From Ideonella sp. (GTDB lineage: Bacteria > Pseudomonadota > Gammaproteobacteria > Burkholderiales > Burkholderiaceae_C): DNA of 64,000 nt. The stretch's first letter is position 1; every line of letters starts with the position of its first letter. Location: positions 496,001-560,000 of the forward strand of contig JADKIA010000027.1 of NCBI GenBank assembly GCA_016721465.1, written 5' to 3'. A program made the position numbers and the translations under genes. Shown here in pieces: positions 35,676 to 44,396 of this stretch. Under the pieces are notes generated by a model. The model saw only the letters and a program-made list of their open reading frames with translations. It made no database searches and was not told the origin of the DNA.

Positions 35676-37214
35676 ATGATGATCCCGTGGTTCTTTCGAC
35701 GCTGGTTCTGGAACTTCATCGCCTGGATAAAGTTTGCGCTGAACAAGCCGCTGAAGATCCCCTTGCCGCCCGCCAAGAGTGCGCTCATCGAGGCCGTGCC
35801 GCTCAGCCGGGCCATCGTCGGTTTGCCGATCGACAACATCCTGGTGTGCGGGCCGGCGCAGATCCCGTCGGACGAGCGCTCGGTCGCCAAGTCCGCGGTC
35901 TACAAGCTGCAGGTGTGGCTGTATTCGGCCTATTCGGCCATGCAGGCCGGCCTGCCACCGATCGATCCCGATCCCCTGCTGGCCTTGAAGCGCGCCTACA
36001 CCTGGCTGCACCGCACCAAGTTCGAGCCGCCGGTGATGCCGGCCGAATACTTGGCCAGCCCGGACCTGGGCTCGCTGGCGGTGCGTGGGCCGTATGAGGG
36101 CTACCTTCAAGCCTGCGGCGATGGCCATTTCCAATGGGACTTGAGGGGCCTGGGGCGCTTCGAAGTCCACCCTGGCCTGCGCCGTCTGGGCGTGCGGGTG
36201 CTGTTCAAGGTCGATCCGCTGCGCCGCGGCCTGCAGGCCTTCCAGATCGATACCGAGCTGGGCACGTCGCTGCTGGACGATGCCGACTGGGAGCTGTCGA
36301 AGAAGATGGCCCTGTGTGCGGTATCGGCGCACACCTCGCTGGTGCGTCACTTCAACTGGGTGCACCTGGCCGGTGGCGGCGCGCTGGGCATCGCCATGCG
36401 CAACCGCTTGCCGGGCACGCACCCGATCTGCCGGCTGCTGTGGCCGATGACCTATGACACGCAGCAGAACGCCGACATGGTCACGCGCGGACAGATGCTG
36501 CCGGGCGGTGATTTCGAGACCACGTTTCCGTTCAGCTTCAGCGGCATGTGCCAGCTGTTCGAGCAGACCTACGCCGAGTTCCGCATCGCCCACGACGATC
36601 CGGCGGTGGATGCCGCGTCCCGTGGCATCCTGGGCCAGGGCTTCGACACGCCCACGCAGGACAACCTGCAGGCCTTGTTTGCGGTGATGCACGAGCATGC
36701 GCGGCACTACACGCGCATCTACTACAGCGACGGCAAGGCGGGCTCGGGCCATGCCGCGGTGGCGGACGATGCAGCGCTGATGGCCTGGCTCGACGAGCTC
36801 AATGCCTTGACGCCGAATGGCGTGGAGGTCACACGCGCCAACGTCACGTTCGACCGTCTGACGCGCCTGCTGGCACGCTTCATGTACCTGCAAACCGTGC
36901 AGCACGAGTTGCTCGGTGGCTTCCTTTGGAACTACCAGCTCTGGACCCACCGCCAGCCGGTGCGCGTGGCGGTGGATGGCAAGCGCGAGCCGCTGGACGT
37001 GTACCAACGTCTGGTCAATGCCAACTACAACCTGAACGTGCATCGGCGCGAACTGATGCACGACTTCGGCAAGCTGGCGCTCGATGAGGCGGGCAGGGCG
37101 GCCATGGAGAAGTTCAACCGTGACCTGATCGGCCTGCAAGCCTCGATGGATCTGCAGCCCTGGGCGGCGTGGAAGCTCTACCCGCGGGCGCTCAAGGTCA
37201 GCATCAATGCCTAG
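35676..37214 (+). CDS. lipoxygenase-like non-heme iron protein
   Basis: The protein has 512 residues. ATG codons at 35676 and 35679 are both possible. The core resembles lipoxygenase: HFNWVH (His225 and His230, the H-x4-H iron pair), then NRLPGTHPICRLLWP and MTYDTQQNAD, which match the usual RQLP..HP..KLL.PH...T...N block. A third His is at 410 (VQHELLGG). The end KVSINA places an Ile two residues from the C-terminus, near the normal carboxylate ligand. The Asn normally four residues after the third His is not in place (Gly414). No PLAT domain is present. It is a probable fatty acid dioxygenase or a relative. Catalytic activity is not certain because of the ligand change. Confidence 0.72.
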   Translation: MMIPWFFRRWFWNFIAWIKFALNKPLKIPLPPAKSALIEAVPLSRAIVGLPIDNILVCGPAQIPSDERSVAKSAVYKLQVWLYSAYSAMQAGLPPIDPDPLLALKRAYTWLHRTKFEPPVMPAEYLASPDLGSLAVRGPYEGYLQACGDGHFQWDLRGLGRFEVHPGLRRLGVRVLFKVDPLRRGLQAFQIDTELGTSLLDDADWELSKKMALCAVSAHTSLVRHFNWVHLAGGGALGIAMRNRLPGTHPICRLLWPMTYDTQQNADMVTRGQMLPGGDFETTFPFSFSGMCQLFEQTYAEFRIAHDDPAVDAASRGILGQGFDTPTQDNLQALFAVMHEHARHYTRIYYSDGKAGSGHAAVADDAALMAWLDELNALTPNGVEVTRANVTFDRLTRLLARFMYLQTVQHELLGGFLWNYQLWTHRQPVRVAVDGKREPLDVYQRLVNANYNLNVHRRELMHDFGKLALDEAGRAAMEKFNRDLIGLQASMDLQPWAAWKLYPRALKVSINA

Positions 37215-37259
37215 CAGCAGAAAAACGCGTCCAACGCTTCAACGAGGAGCCGAGCGAAC

Positions 37260-38834
37260 ATGAGACTCAGTCGCAGCAAACTGATGGTGGGTGGCCTGGT
37301 CATCGCACTGGCGGCCTGGTACGCGTGGTCGCACCGCATGGGCGTGCCCGAAGACTTCGCCGATCAGCAGACGCAATTCAAGTACGGCTCGATCGGCACC
37401 GATCACCCCTTGACCCGTTCGCCCATTCCCTACTGGATCTGGCGCGTGCTGCCGCAGATGTTCACGCCGTCCAAGGTCATCAAGGCCGGGTTCGGGCCGG
37501 CGAATGACTTGCGCAGCTACACCGCGTTCGGGCTGGCCTACGAGGACAAGGTCGACCCGCCGCGCGGCGCGGCGCCCGGACCGCGGGTGTTTGAGCGGCC
37601 CATCGGCATCTCCAAGCGCACGGCGTTCGGCCTGGATTTCGTGGGCGTGAACTGCTCGTTCTGCCACGTCACCATGCTGCGCAAGTCGGCCGATGACAAG
37701 CAGGCCCTGATCATCCCGGGCGGCACCGGCAACACCATCGACATCGAGAAGTACTTTCTCTACCTGTTCGCCGCGTTCAGCGACCCCGGCTTCACCGGCG
37801 ATGCGGTGATGGCCGAGATCGCCAAGGTCAATCCGCAGATGGGCTTTGTCGAGAAGACGGTGTACCGCTATGTGTTGATCCCGTACATGAAGCACGTGGT
37901 GCCCGATCTGCTCAAGCAATTCGACTTCATCGACCCCGAAAACCCCGACCGCCTGCCCAAGTTCGGCCCTGGCCGGGTCGACACCTGGGCCGCCTACAAG
38001 CGCACCTTCGTGCACCCGCCGCAAGACGACAAGATCGCCGGCGTCGCCGACTTCCCGCCGATCTGGAACCAGGAGATTCGCCTGGGCATGCGCCTGCACT
38101 GGGACGGCAACACCAACGTGCTCGAAGAGCGCAACATCATCTCGGCGCTGGCGCTGATCGGCCCGCGGCTGGAGTACATGGATGTGGAGCGGCTCAAGCG
38201 CGTCACCGACTACAGCCTGGGGCTGCTGCCCCCGCGCTACAACGATCTGGCGCCGGACGTGTATTCAGGCAAGGGCGAGAACCCAGAAAAGATCGCCAAG
38301 CGACAAGAGGACATCACTGCAGGACGGGTCTTGTTTGAAAACCGCTGCGCGGGTTGCCACTCACCCACGGGCAGCCGCATCGGCCGGGTCGAACCGCTGC
38401 AATATGGCCAAGCCACCGAACCCGATCGCGTCAAGGCCTTCACCCATGAGCTGGCCGATTCACTGAACAAGCTGGAGACCAAGGCCTGGAAGCTGCGCGA
38501 TTTCAAACCGCAAGAGGGCTACACCAACCTGCTGCTGGACGGCATCTGGCTGCGCGGGCCCTACTTGCACAACGGCTCGGTGCCCACGCTGGCCGATTTG
38601 CTCGAGTACCCCGAGAACCGGCCCAAGGCCTTTTGTCGCGGCAGCGATGTCTTCGATTGGGTCAAGGTGGGCTTTGTCTCCGAGCTGAGCACAGAGCCTG
38701 GCAAGCCGCCGTGTGGCCAGCACTTTCTGTTCGAGACCAAGTGGCGCGGCAACGGCAACCAGGGGCATCTGTTCGGCACCGACGCGAGCAAGGACGACAA
38801 GCGCCGGCTGATCGAGTTCCTCAAGACGCTGTAG
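37260..38834 (+). CDS. membrane-anchored or exported diheme c-type cytochrome/peroxidase-like protein
   Basis: The protein has 524 residues. The ATG at 37260 follows GAGGAGCC. One N-terminal hydrophobic segment (LMVGGLVIALAAWYAW) is present. There are two heme sites, CSFCH (132-136) and CAGCH (363-367), with the second followed by GSRIGRV. The C-terminal domain with GPYLHNGSVPTLADLL is the pattern of cytochrome c peroxidase/RoxA-like diheme proteins. Related diheme oxygenases act on unsaturated lipids and rubber, and as I recall the Pseudomonas aeruginosa oxylipin enzymes belong to this broad group. Its place after the lipoxygenase-like gene fits that. Peroxidase activity is the alternative. 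Confidence 0.82.
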   Translation: MRLSRSKLMVGGLVIALAAWYAWSHRMGVPEDFADQQTQFKYGSIGTDHPLTRSPIPYWIWRVLPQMFTPSKVIKAGFGPANDLRSYTAFGLAYEDKVDPPRGAAPGPRVFERPIGISKRTAFGLDFVGVNCSFCHVTMLRKSADDKQALIIPGGTGNTIDIEKYFLYLFAAFSDPGFTGDAVMAEIAKVNPQMGFVEKTVYRYVLIPYMKHVVPDLLKQFDFIDPENPDRLPKFGPGRVDTWAAYKRTFVHPPQDDKIAGVADFPPIWNQEIRLGMRLHWDGNTNVLEERNIISALALIGPRLEYMDVERLKRVTDYSLGLLPPRYNDLAPDVYSGKGENPEKIAKRQEDITAGRVLFENRCAGCHSPTGSRIGRVEPLQYGQATEPDRVKAFTHELADSLNKLETKAWKLRDFKPQEGYTNLLLDGIWLRGPYLHNGSVPTLADLLEYPENRPKAFCRGSDVFDWVKVGFVSELSTEPGKPPCGQHFLFETKWRGNGNQGHLFGTDASKDDKRRLIEFLKTL

Positions 38835-38944
38835 GGTCCGCCAAGTCCCCGGATCACAATCCGTTCCTCGTGTCGCGCAGCGCACAATGACGGCCGGCCG
38901 GCGCGGCCAAACGTCGGCCGGCGCCCCGCGTTCAAGGAGCCCCG

Positions 38945-39643
38945 GTGTTTGCCACAGAGATCGTCCAGCGTGCCGTACTGACCCTCGTCAATACCTTGTC
39001 CACCCCGAGTGGGCTGGTGGCGCTGGGCTCGGCCGGCGTGGCCTCGGCGCTGATCCTGGCGGGCACCTTCGTCAAGACCATGATTCCGCTGCGCTGGCTG
39101 GCGGTCGGCAGCAATCTCGGCTTCATGGTCTATGGCGCGCTGTTTCCTTCGCTGCCGATGCTCGTGCTGCACACCTTGCTGTTGCCGATCAACCTGTACC
39201 GCGTTTTCGAGATGGCAAGGCTGACGCGGCGCGTCAACGCCGCGGCGACGCATGACGCTTCGGATGTGTGGCTGCGCCCGTACATGCGACGCCGCCAACT
39301 GTCCGCCGGCCAGGTGCTGTTCCGCAAGGGCGACCTGGCGGACCACCTCTACCTCCTGACCGAAGGGCGCATCGAACTCGTCGAACTCGGCAGCGAGCTG
39401 GGCCCGGGTCGCATCTTTGGCGAGATCGCCTTCTTCGCCCCGGATCAGCGCCGTACGGTGACGGCCCGTTGCCTGGAGCCCTGCCAATTGCTCAGCATCG
39501 ACGAGAGCACGGTTCGCCAGCTCTATTTCCAGAATCCGGAGTTCGGCTTTCACCTCATGGCACTGGTGGCCGGTCGCTTGACCGCGGACGTCCGCCGCCT
39601 GGAGAGCAGGCTGAGCGAGGTGGCTTCGCAGCCGCCGCGCTGA
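38945..39643 (+). CDS. membrane protein with cyclic-nucleotide-binding domain
   Basis: The protein has 232 residues. The GTG at 38945 has CAAGGAGCC upstream. Two to three membrane helices (about 24-95: ALGSAGVASALILAG, WLAVGSNLGFMVYGALF, MLVLHTLLLPINLYRVFEM) are followed by a CRP-type cNMP-binding domain at about 120-215. The phosphate-binding cassette FGEIAFFAPDQRRTVTA has its Glu and Arg. There is no helix-turn-helix, so it is not a transcription factor. The layout recalls Popeye-domain proteins of animals. It is four bases from the pqi operon and 7 kb from the cyclase, so it may link cAMP to envelope lipid transport. That is inference. Confidence 0.84.
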   Translation: MFATEIVQRAVLTLVNTLSTPSGLVALGSAGVASALILAGTFVKTMIPLRWLAVGSNLGFMVYGALFPSLPMLVLHTLLLPINLYRVFEMARLTRRVNAAATHDASDVWLRPYMRRRQLSAGQVLFRKGDLADHLYLLTEGRIELVELGSELGPGRIFGEIAFFAPDQRRTVTARCLEPCQLLSIDESTVRQLYFQNPEFGFHLMALVAGRLTADVRRLESRLSEVASQPPR

Positions 39644-39647
39644 GGCC

Positions 39648-40310
39648 ATGGCCGATCTGTCACAGGCCCGCAGCGGGCACGCGAACGACCGCCTCAGGGG
39701 CCTGTCGCCCGACGACATGCTCGTCTGCGCCGAGTGCGACGCGGTCTTTCACCGGCCGCGGCTGGCCAGCGATGGCATCGCCCGATGCCGCCGCTGCGGC
39801 GCCACGCTCGAGCGCGGCCACGGCCTGTCCGTGGATGGGCAGCTGGCATTGGTGGTGGCCGCCATGGTGGTCTTCGCCATTGCCAGCCTGTCGCCCATCG
39901 TCACGCTGCAGTTGCGCGGCATCGATTCGGTGGCCACGCTGTACGAGGCCACGCGGCTGACCTGGCAGGCCGGCGAACACCTGGTGGCGCTGCTGTCGAT
40001 CGGCACCGCATTCGTCTTTCCGCTGCTCGTCATCGTGCTCTACCTGTGGGTGCTGGCGCCGCTGCTGGCCCGACGCCGCGCGCCGGCGCTGGTGCCGGCG
40101 ATGCGCGCGCTGCACTGGGTGCTGCGCTGGAGCATGGTCGAGGTCTTCATGCTCGGCGTGCTCATCGCGGTGGTGCGCAGCGCCGGTGTCACCAATGTCG
40201 TGCTCGGGCCGGGTATCTTCGCCTACGGCGTGCTGGTGGTGCTGCTGACGGCCATCCAGGCCGCGGGCCTGCAGGGCCTGTGGCAGCGTGCCAGCGAACC
40301 CGCCCAATGA
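39648..40310 (+). CDS. pqiA: PqiA-like membrane protein, first half
   Basis: The protein has 220 residues. It carries an N-terminal zinc-ribbon (CAECD...CRRCGA) and four membrane helices of the PqiA (LetA) domain, with SLSPIVTLQLRG and VEVFMLGVLIAVVR. In E. coli PqiA carries two such domains in one chain of about 417 residues. Here each is a separate gene. It probably energises or anchors the PqiB tunnel for lipid transport between the membranes. It overlaps the next gene by four bases. Confidence 0.87.
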   Translation: MADLSQARSGHANDRLRGLSPDDMLVCAECDAVFHRPRLASDGIARCRRCGATLERGHGLSVDGQLALVVAAMVVFAIASLSPIVTLQLRGIDSVATLYEATRLTWQAGEHLVALLSIGTAFVFPLLVIVLYLWVLAPLLARRRAPALVPAMRALHWVLRWSMVEVFMLGVLIAVVRSAGVTNVVLGPGIFAYGVLVVLLTAIQAAGLQGLWQRASEPAQ

Positions 40311-41008
40311 GCAAGGCAATGGCCGAGATGACCCCCATCCCGAATGACGCGGATTGTCCGGTGGCCGAGGCACTCGGCGTGCAGGGCTGCGAGTGCTGCG
40401 GCCTGGTGCTCCGAGTGCCGCCGCAGCACTCGCCCGAGCGCGCGCTGTGGCGTTGCCCGCGGTGCCGCTTTCCGTTGCACTCGCGCAAGCCGCACAGCGT
40501 GCAGCGTACGGCGGCCTACCTGCTCACCGCGGCCCTGCTCTACATCCCTGCCAATGTGCTGCCGATGATGGCCACCAGCAGTGTGCTCGGCCGTGAAAGC
40601 CACACGCTGGTGGGCGGCATCCTGGAGCTCTGGCACTCCGGTTCGTGGGAACTGGCCTTGATCGTCTTCATCGCCAGCATTGCCGTGCCGCTGCTGAAGA
40701 TCTCGGCACTGGCCCTGCTGGCATGGACGGCGCAGCGCCGGTCCACCTGGCGCCAGCGCGAGCGCGCCGGCCTGTACCGGCTGGTCGAAACCGTGGGCCA
40801 CTGGTCGATGCTCGATGTCTTCGTCGTCGTCTTGCTCGTCGGCATGGTGCGTTTCGGCGTGCTGGCCAGTGTCGAACCCGAGGCCGGGCTGCTCGCCTTC
40901 GGTGCGGTGGTGGTGGCCACCATGCTGGCATCCTCGAGTTTCGATCCCCGCCTCATCTGGCCGTCCACGGCGGCGACAAACCCGGAGCGCGCGCATGAGC
41001 GAGCCTGA
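40307..41008 (+). CDS. pqiA: PqiA-like membrane protein, second half
   Basis: The protein has 233 residues. The ATG at 40307 overlaps the previous stop. An ATG at 40319 is possible. It has the zinc ribbon CECCGLV...CPRCRFPL and four helices with YIPANVLPMMAT, SIAVPLLKISALALL and WSMLDVFVVVLLVGMVRFG, typical of PqiA. It overlaps pqiB by 14 bases. Confidence 0.88.
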   Translation: MSKAMAEMTPIPNDADCPVAEALGVQGCECCGLVLRVPPQHSPERALWRCPRCRFPLHSRKPHSVQRTAAYLLTAALLYIPANVLPMMATSSVLGRESHTLVGGILELWHSGSWELALIVFIASIAVPLLKISALALLAWTAQRRSTWRQRERAGLYRLVETVGHWSMLDVFVVVLLVGMVRFGVLASVEPEAGLLAFGAVVVATMLASSSFDPRLIWPSTAATNPERAHERA

Positions 41009-42806
41009 TCCCGCGCCGCATGAGCGCCCCCAGGCCGACGACATGCGTCGTCCGCCCCCCGAGGGGGTGAGTCAACTCGGGAGCGGCCCTTCATTGACTC
41101 AGGCGGCCACGCCAGCGCCGCCCGCAGCGGAGGTGCCCGAGTTGCTCGAGCCCGTGCTGTCACGCCAGAACCGGCTGCGCATGTCGCTGCTGTGGGTGGT
41201 GCCGATCGTTGCCGTGGTCGTCGGCATCGTGCTCGTCGTGCGTGCCGTGTTGCAGACCGGGCCCGAGATCGGCATCGACTTCCCCAGCGCCGAAGGCCTG
41301 GAGAGCGGTCGCACCGAGGTCCGTTTCAAAGAGGTGGTGGTCGGCCGTGTCAAGCGCGTGACGCTGTCGCCCGACCGTCAACGGGTGCATGTCACGGTCG
41401 GACTGGCCCGGGACATGGCCGGCATCGCCGTCGAGGACACGCGGTTCTGGGTGGTGCGGCCGCGCATCGGCCTGGCCGGCGTGAGCGGCCTGGGCACGCT
41501 CGTCTCGGGCGCCTATGTCGGTGTGGATGCGGGCAGGGCAGAAGAATCGCGCACCGAGTTCGTCGGGCTGGACGCGCCGCCGCTGCTGCTGCGCGGCGAG
41601 CCCGGGCGAAGCTTCGCGCTGCGTGCCGACGACCTCGGCTCGCTGGACATCGGCTCGCCCGTCTACCACCGGCGCATCCGCGTCGGCCGCGTCGTCGGCT
41701 ACACCCTCGACCCGCAGGGCAAGGGCCTTCAGGTGCAGGTCTTCATCGAGGCGCCGCACGAGCGCCTGGTGACCACGCGATCGAGGTTCTGGAATGCCAG
41801 CGGTGTCGAGGTCTCGCTGGGCACGAGCGGGTTGACGGTGAACACGCAATCGGTGGCCTCGGTGCTCACCGGCGGCCTGGCGTTTGCCAATCCGGAAGAC
41901 CTTTCGCCGGGGGCCACCGCCGCGCCGCCGGCGGTGGCCGGCCATGCCTTCCAGCTCTTCGCCACCGAACGCGCCGCACTGGCGCCCGAGGACGGCGAGC
42001 CGCTGCGCGTGCGCATGGTGTTCAAGCAGTCGCTGCGTGGGCTCGAGCCGGGTGCGCCGGTCGACCTGCTCGGCGTCACGCTGGGCACCGTGCGCCAGAT
42101 CGAGCTGCAGCGCGATGCGCAGGGGCGCTCCTTGCCGCTCGAAGTCACGGCCGACCTCTATCCCATGCGGCTGGGCAAGCTGCGCGCCCGCATGCAGGCC
42201 AACGGCACGACGACGACGCAGGGCGATCGCCTCATCTTCAAGCAACTGGTCGAACGCGGGCTGCGCGCGCAGGTGCGCAATGGCAACCTGCTCACCGGCC
42301 AGCTCTATGTGGCGCTGGACTTCGTGCCCAAGGCGCCACCGGCGCGCCTCGACCTCACCGCCACAGTGCCCACGCTGCCCACAGTGCCCGGCACCTTCAG
42401 CGATGTGCAACCCCAGCTGGCCGAGATCGTCGCCCGCCTGTCCAAGGTGCGCTTCGACGAGATCGGCGGCGATCTGCAAGGTGTGCTGAAGTCGGTGAAC
42501 ACCAGCACGGCCACGCTGCAGGCCACGCTGGCCAGCGCCGACACCATGATCCGGCAGTTGACGCCGGAGGCGCAGCGCACGTTGGCCGACGTGCAGAAGA
42601 CGCTGGTCGGCGCGCAACAGACCTTGCGCAGTGTCGAGACCAACTTCGTCGACGCGCAGGCCCCGCTGCAGCGCAGCACTGGCCAGGCGCTGGCCGAGGT
42701 GCAGCGTGCGGCGCAGGCTTTGCGCGTTCTGGCCGACTACCTGCAGCGGCACCCCGAGTCCCTGTTGCGTGGCAAGCCGGCCGACCCGGTGGAGGGACCG
42801 CGATGA
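40995..42806 (+). CDS. pqiB: PqiB, MCE-domain envelope lipid transport protein
   Basis: The protein has 603 residues. One N-terminal membrane helix (MSLLWVVPIVAVVVGIVLVV) is followed by three MCE domains: GIDFPSAEGLESGRTEV...VGRVKRV, SFALRADDLGSLDIGSPVY...VGRVVGY and VRMVFKQSLRGLEPGAPVDL...LGTVRQI. A long C-terminal helical part (about 470-590) forms the needle. Three MCE domains is the PqiB count. It makes a tunnel across the periplasm for phospholipids. Confidence 0.94.
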   Translation: MSEPDPAPHERPQADDMRRPPPEGVSQLGSGPSLTQAATPAPPAAEVPELLEPVLSRQNRLRMSLLWVVPIVAVVVGIVLVVRAVLQTGPEIGIDFPSAEGLESGRTEVRFKEVVVGRVKRVTLSPDRQRVHVTVGLARDMAGIAVEDTRFWVVRPRIGLAGVSGLGTLVSGAYVGVDAGRAEESRTEFVGLDAPPLLLRGEPGRSFALRADDLGSLDIGSPVYHRRIRVGRVVGYTLDPQGKGLQVQVFIEAPHERLVTTRSRFWNASGVEVSLGTSGLTVNTQSVASVLTGGLAFANPEDLSPGATAAPPAVAGHAFQLFATERAALAPEDGEPLRVRMVFKQSLRGLEPGAPVDLLGVTLGTVRQIELQRDAQGRSLPLEVTADLYPMRLGKLRARMQANGTTTTQGDRLIFKQLVERGLRAQVRNGNLLTGQLYVALDFVPKAPPARLDLTATVPTLPTVPGTFSDVQPQLAEIVARLSKVRFDEIGGDLQGVLKSVNTSTATLQATLASADTMIRQLTPEAQRTLADVQKTLVGAQQTLRSVETNFVDAQAPLQRSTGQALAEVQRAAQALRVLADYLQRHPESLLRGKPADPVEGPR

Positions 42807-43465
42807 CACGCTCTCGAGTGGCCGACCGTCTGCGTGAATGCCTGGCCCGCATTGCCGCCGGCATGCTGGTCGGTGCCACCCTTGGACTGGCGGCATGCGG
42901 CACGACGCCGCCGACACGCTTTCATTCGCTGCTGCCGGCGGCCGATGCGCCCTCGGCCGCGACCGCCGTGGCACCCAGCGACGTGCGCTGGGAAGTGTTG
43001 CCGGTGCAACTGCCGGCGCAGGTCAACCAGCCCCAATGGCTGGTGCGCTTCGGCGATGACCGCCTGGTCGTGCTCGAGTACGACCGCTGGGTGGCGCCAC
43101 TGGCCGACGAGATCCGCGCCGCGGTTTCGCAGCGCATCGTCGCGAGCCTGGCGGCGCGGCCGTCGCGCGGCGACGCGGCCGTGGCATCAGGCCGGCCCTG
43201 GCGCATCACGATCGATGTCGAGCGTTTCGAATCGGTGCTCGGCCGCGTGGCGCGCATCGAGGCGGCTTGGTCGATCCGGTCGGCCGACGCCGGCCAGAAG
43301 GCACTGAGTTGTCGCTCCGTGCTCGAACAACCGGTTGGCGCCGGATTGCCGGCCCTGGCCGCCGGCCACCGCGTCGTGGTGGCCCGCCTCGGTGATTCGC
43401 TGGCCGCCGCACTCGCGGCCCTGGCCGGTGGCACGGTCACCGGCTGCGGCGGCCCCGGCGGGTGA
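42803..43465 (+). CDS. pqiC: PqiC, outer-membrane lipoprotein of the Pqi system
   Basis: The protein has 220 residues. The start overlaps pqiB (ATGA). Its lipobox is LAAC in GATLGLAACGTT, followed by RFHSLLP. The PqiC/ABC-transport-auxiliary fold is recognised by VLPVQLPAQVNQPQWLVR and YDRWVAPLADEIRAAVSQRI. It caps the PqiB tunnel at the outer membrane. It ends the operon. A convergent gene ends 14 bases away. Confidence 0.91.
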   Translation: MTRSRVADRLRECLARIAAGMLVGATLGLAACGTTPPTRFHSLLPAADAPSAATAVAPSDVRWEVLPVQLPAQVNQPQWLVRFGDDRLVVLEYDRWVAPLADEIRAAVSQRIVASLAARPSRGDAAVASGRPWRITIDVERFESVLGRVARIEAAWSIRSADAGQKALSCRSVLEQPVGAGLPALAAGHRVVVARLGDSLAAALAALAGGTVTGCGGPGG

Positions 43466-43478
43466 AGTCCGCGGGCAG

Positions 43479-44396
43479 TCAGCGCTTGGGTGAATCGGCG
43501 CTGCCGAGTGGATCCAGGCGGGCGCGCACGCTGTCGGCGGCCTGGGTCATGCCGGCCGCCCGGTAGACGACGAGCGCCCGATCGTAGAACTCACGCGCTG
43601 CTGCGGCATTGGAGCGGCGCTGCTCGTTGTCGCCAGCGTAGAGCAGGTCGAGCGCGACGCGTTCGGGCAAGCCCAGGCGCTGGTCGATGGCCAAGGCCTG
43701 CGCCAATGCCGATGCGGCCAGCGACGTCTGCTCGGCTCGCGTGTGAGCTCGGCCGAGCAGGCGCAGCGCGTTGGCCTGTTCGGCGGCCTGGCCGGCCTGT
43801 GCGGCGAGATTCACCGCCGTCGCAGCCAGGCTCGCCGCAGCGGCGGCATCGCCGCGCTGCAAGGCAACATGCGCGCGCAGCGTCGTCATCGCGGCGCCGT
43901 GCGCGCAGGGCGTGGGGCAGGCGTTCTGCGCTGCATCGGCCCAGGTCAGCGCGGCCTCGAGATCCGGACCATCCAGATGCACCAGCGCCTTGCGCGCGGC
44001 GGCGCCGGCATACAGCGCCGGCCCGTAGCGCTGAGGCGCCGCCAGGATACGGTCGAGCTGGGCATGCGCGGCCGTGAGCTCGCCACTGCGGGCCTGCAGC
44101 AGTGCCAGGTTCAGCAGCGCCGTGCCGGCCAACTCGAAATCTTCCACCGATTCGGCCGCGGCCAAAGCGCGCTCGTAACCCGCACGCGCGGGTGCCACTT
44201 CGCCACGGGCGAGGGAGCGCGCTGCGGCTTGGCTGGCGGTCATGGCCACCTGCTGAGCCGGGTTGAGCGATGGCGGCGCACTGCCGCAGCCGGCCAGCAC
44301 CAGCGCGATGCACAGGACCAGCCGCCCGGCCCGATGCGCACGCGAGCGGCGCGTGGCCTCAACGCGGGGCGGGATCACGCAGCGCAGCCGGGTCAT
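43479..44396 (-). CDS. TPR-like lipoprotein
   Basis: The protein has 305 residues. The N-terminal basic stretch and VLCIALVLAGC give a lipobox (LAGC). The body is TPR-like helices (ALLNLALLQARSGELTAAHA, ALRLLGRAHTRAEQTSLAAS, YDRALVVYRAAGMTQAADS). Two Cys in NACPTPCAHG may form a disulfide. Its start overlaps the MlaD-like gene by 38 bases. It is the last gene of the mlaE-mlaD-like operon and may be its outer-membrane partner. Confidence 0.78.
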   Translation of the reverse strand: MTRLRCVIPPRVEATRRSRAHRAGRLVLCIALVLAGCGSAPPSLNPAQQVAMTASQAAARSLARGEVAPARAGYERALAAAESVEDFELAGTALLNLALLQARSGELTAAHAQLDRILAAPQRYGPALYAGAAARKALVHLDGPDLEAALTWADAAQNACPTPCAHGAAMTTLRAHVALQRGDAAAAASLAATAVNLAAQAGQAAEQANALRLLGRAHTRAEQTSLAASALAQALAIDQRLGLPERVALDLLYAGDNEQRRSNAAAAREFYDRALVVYRAAGMTQAADSVRARLDPLGSADSPKR

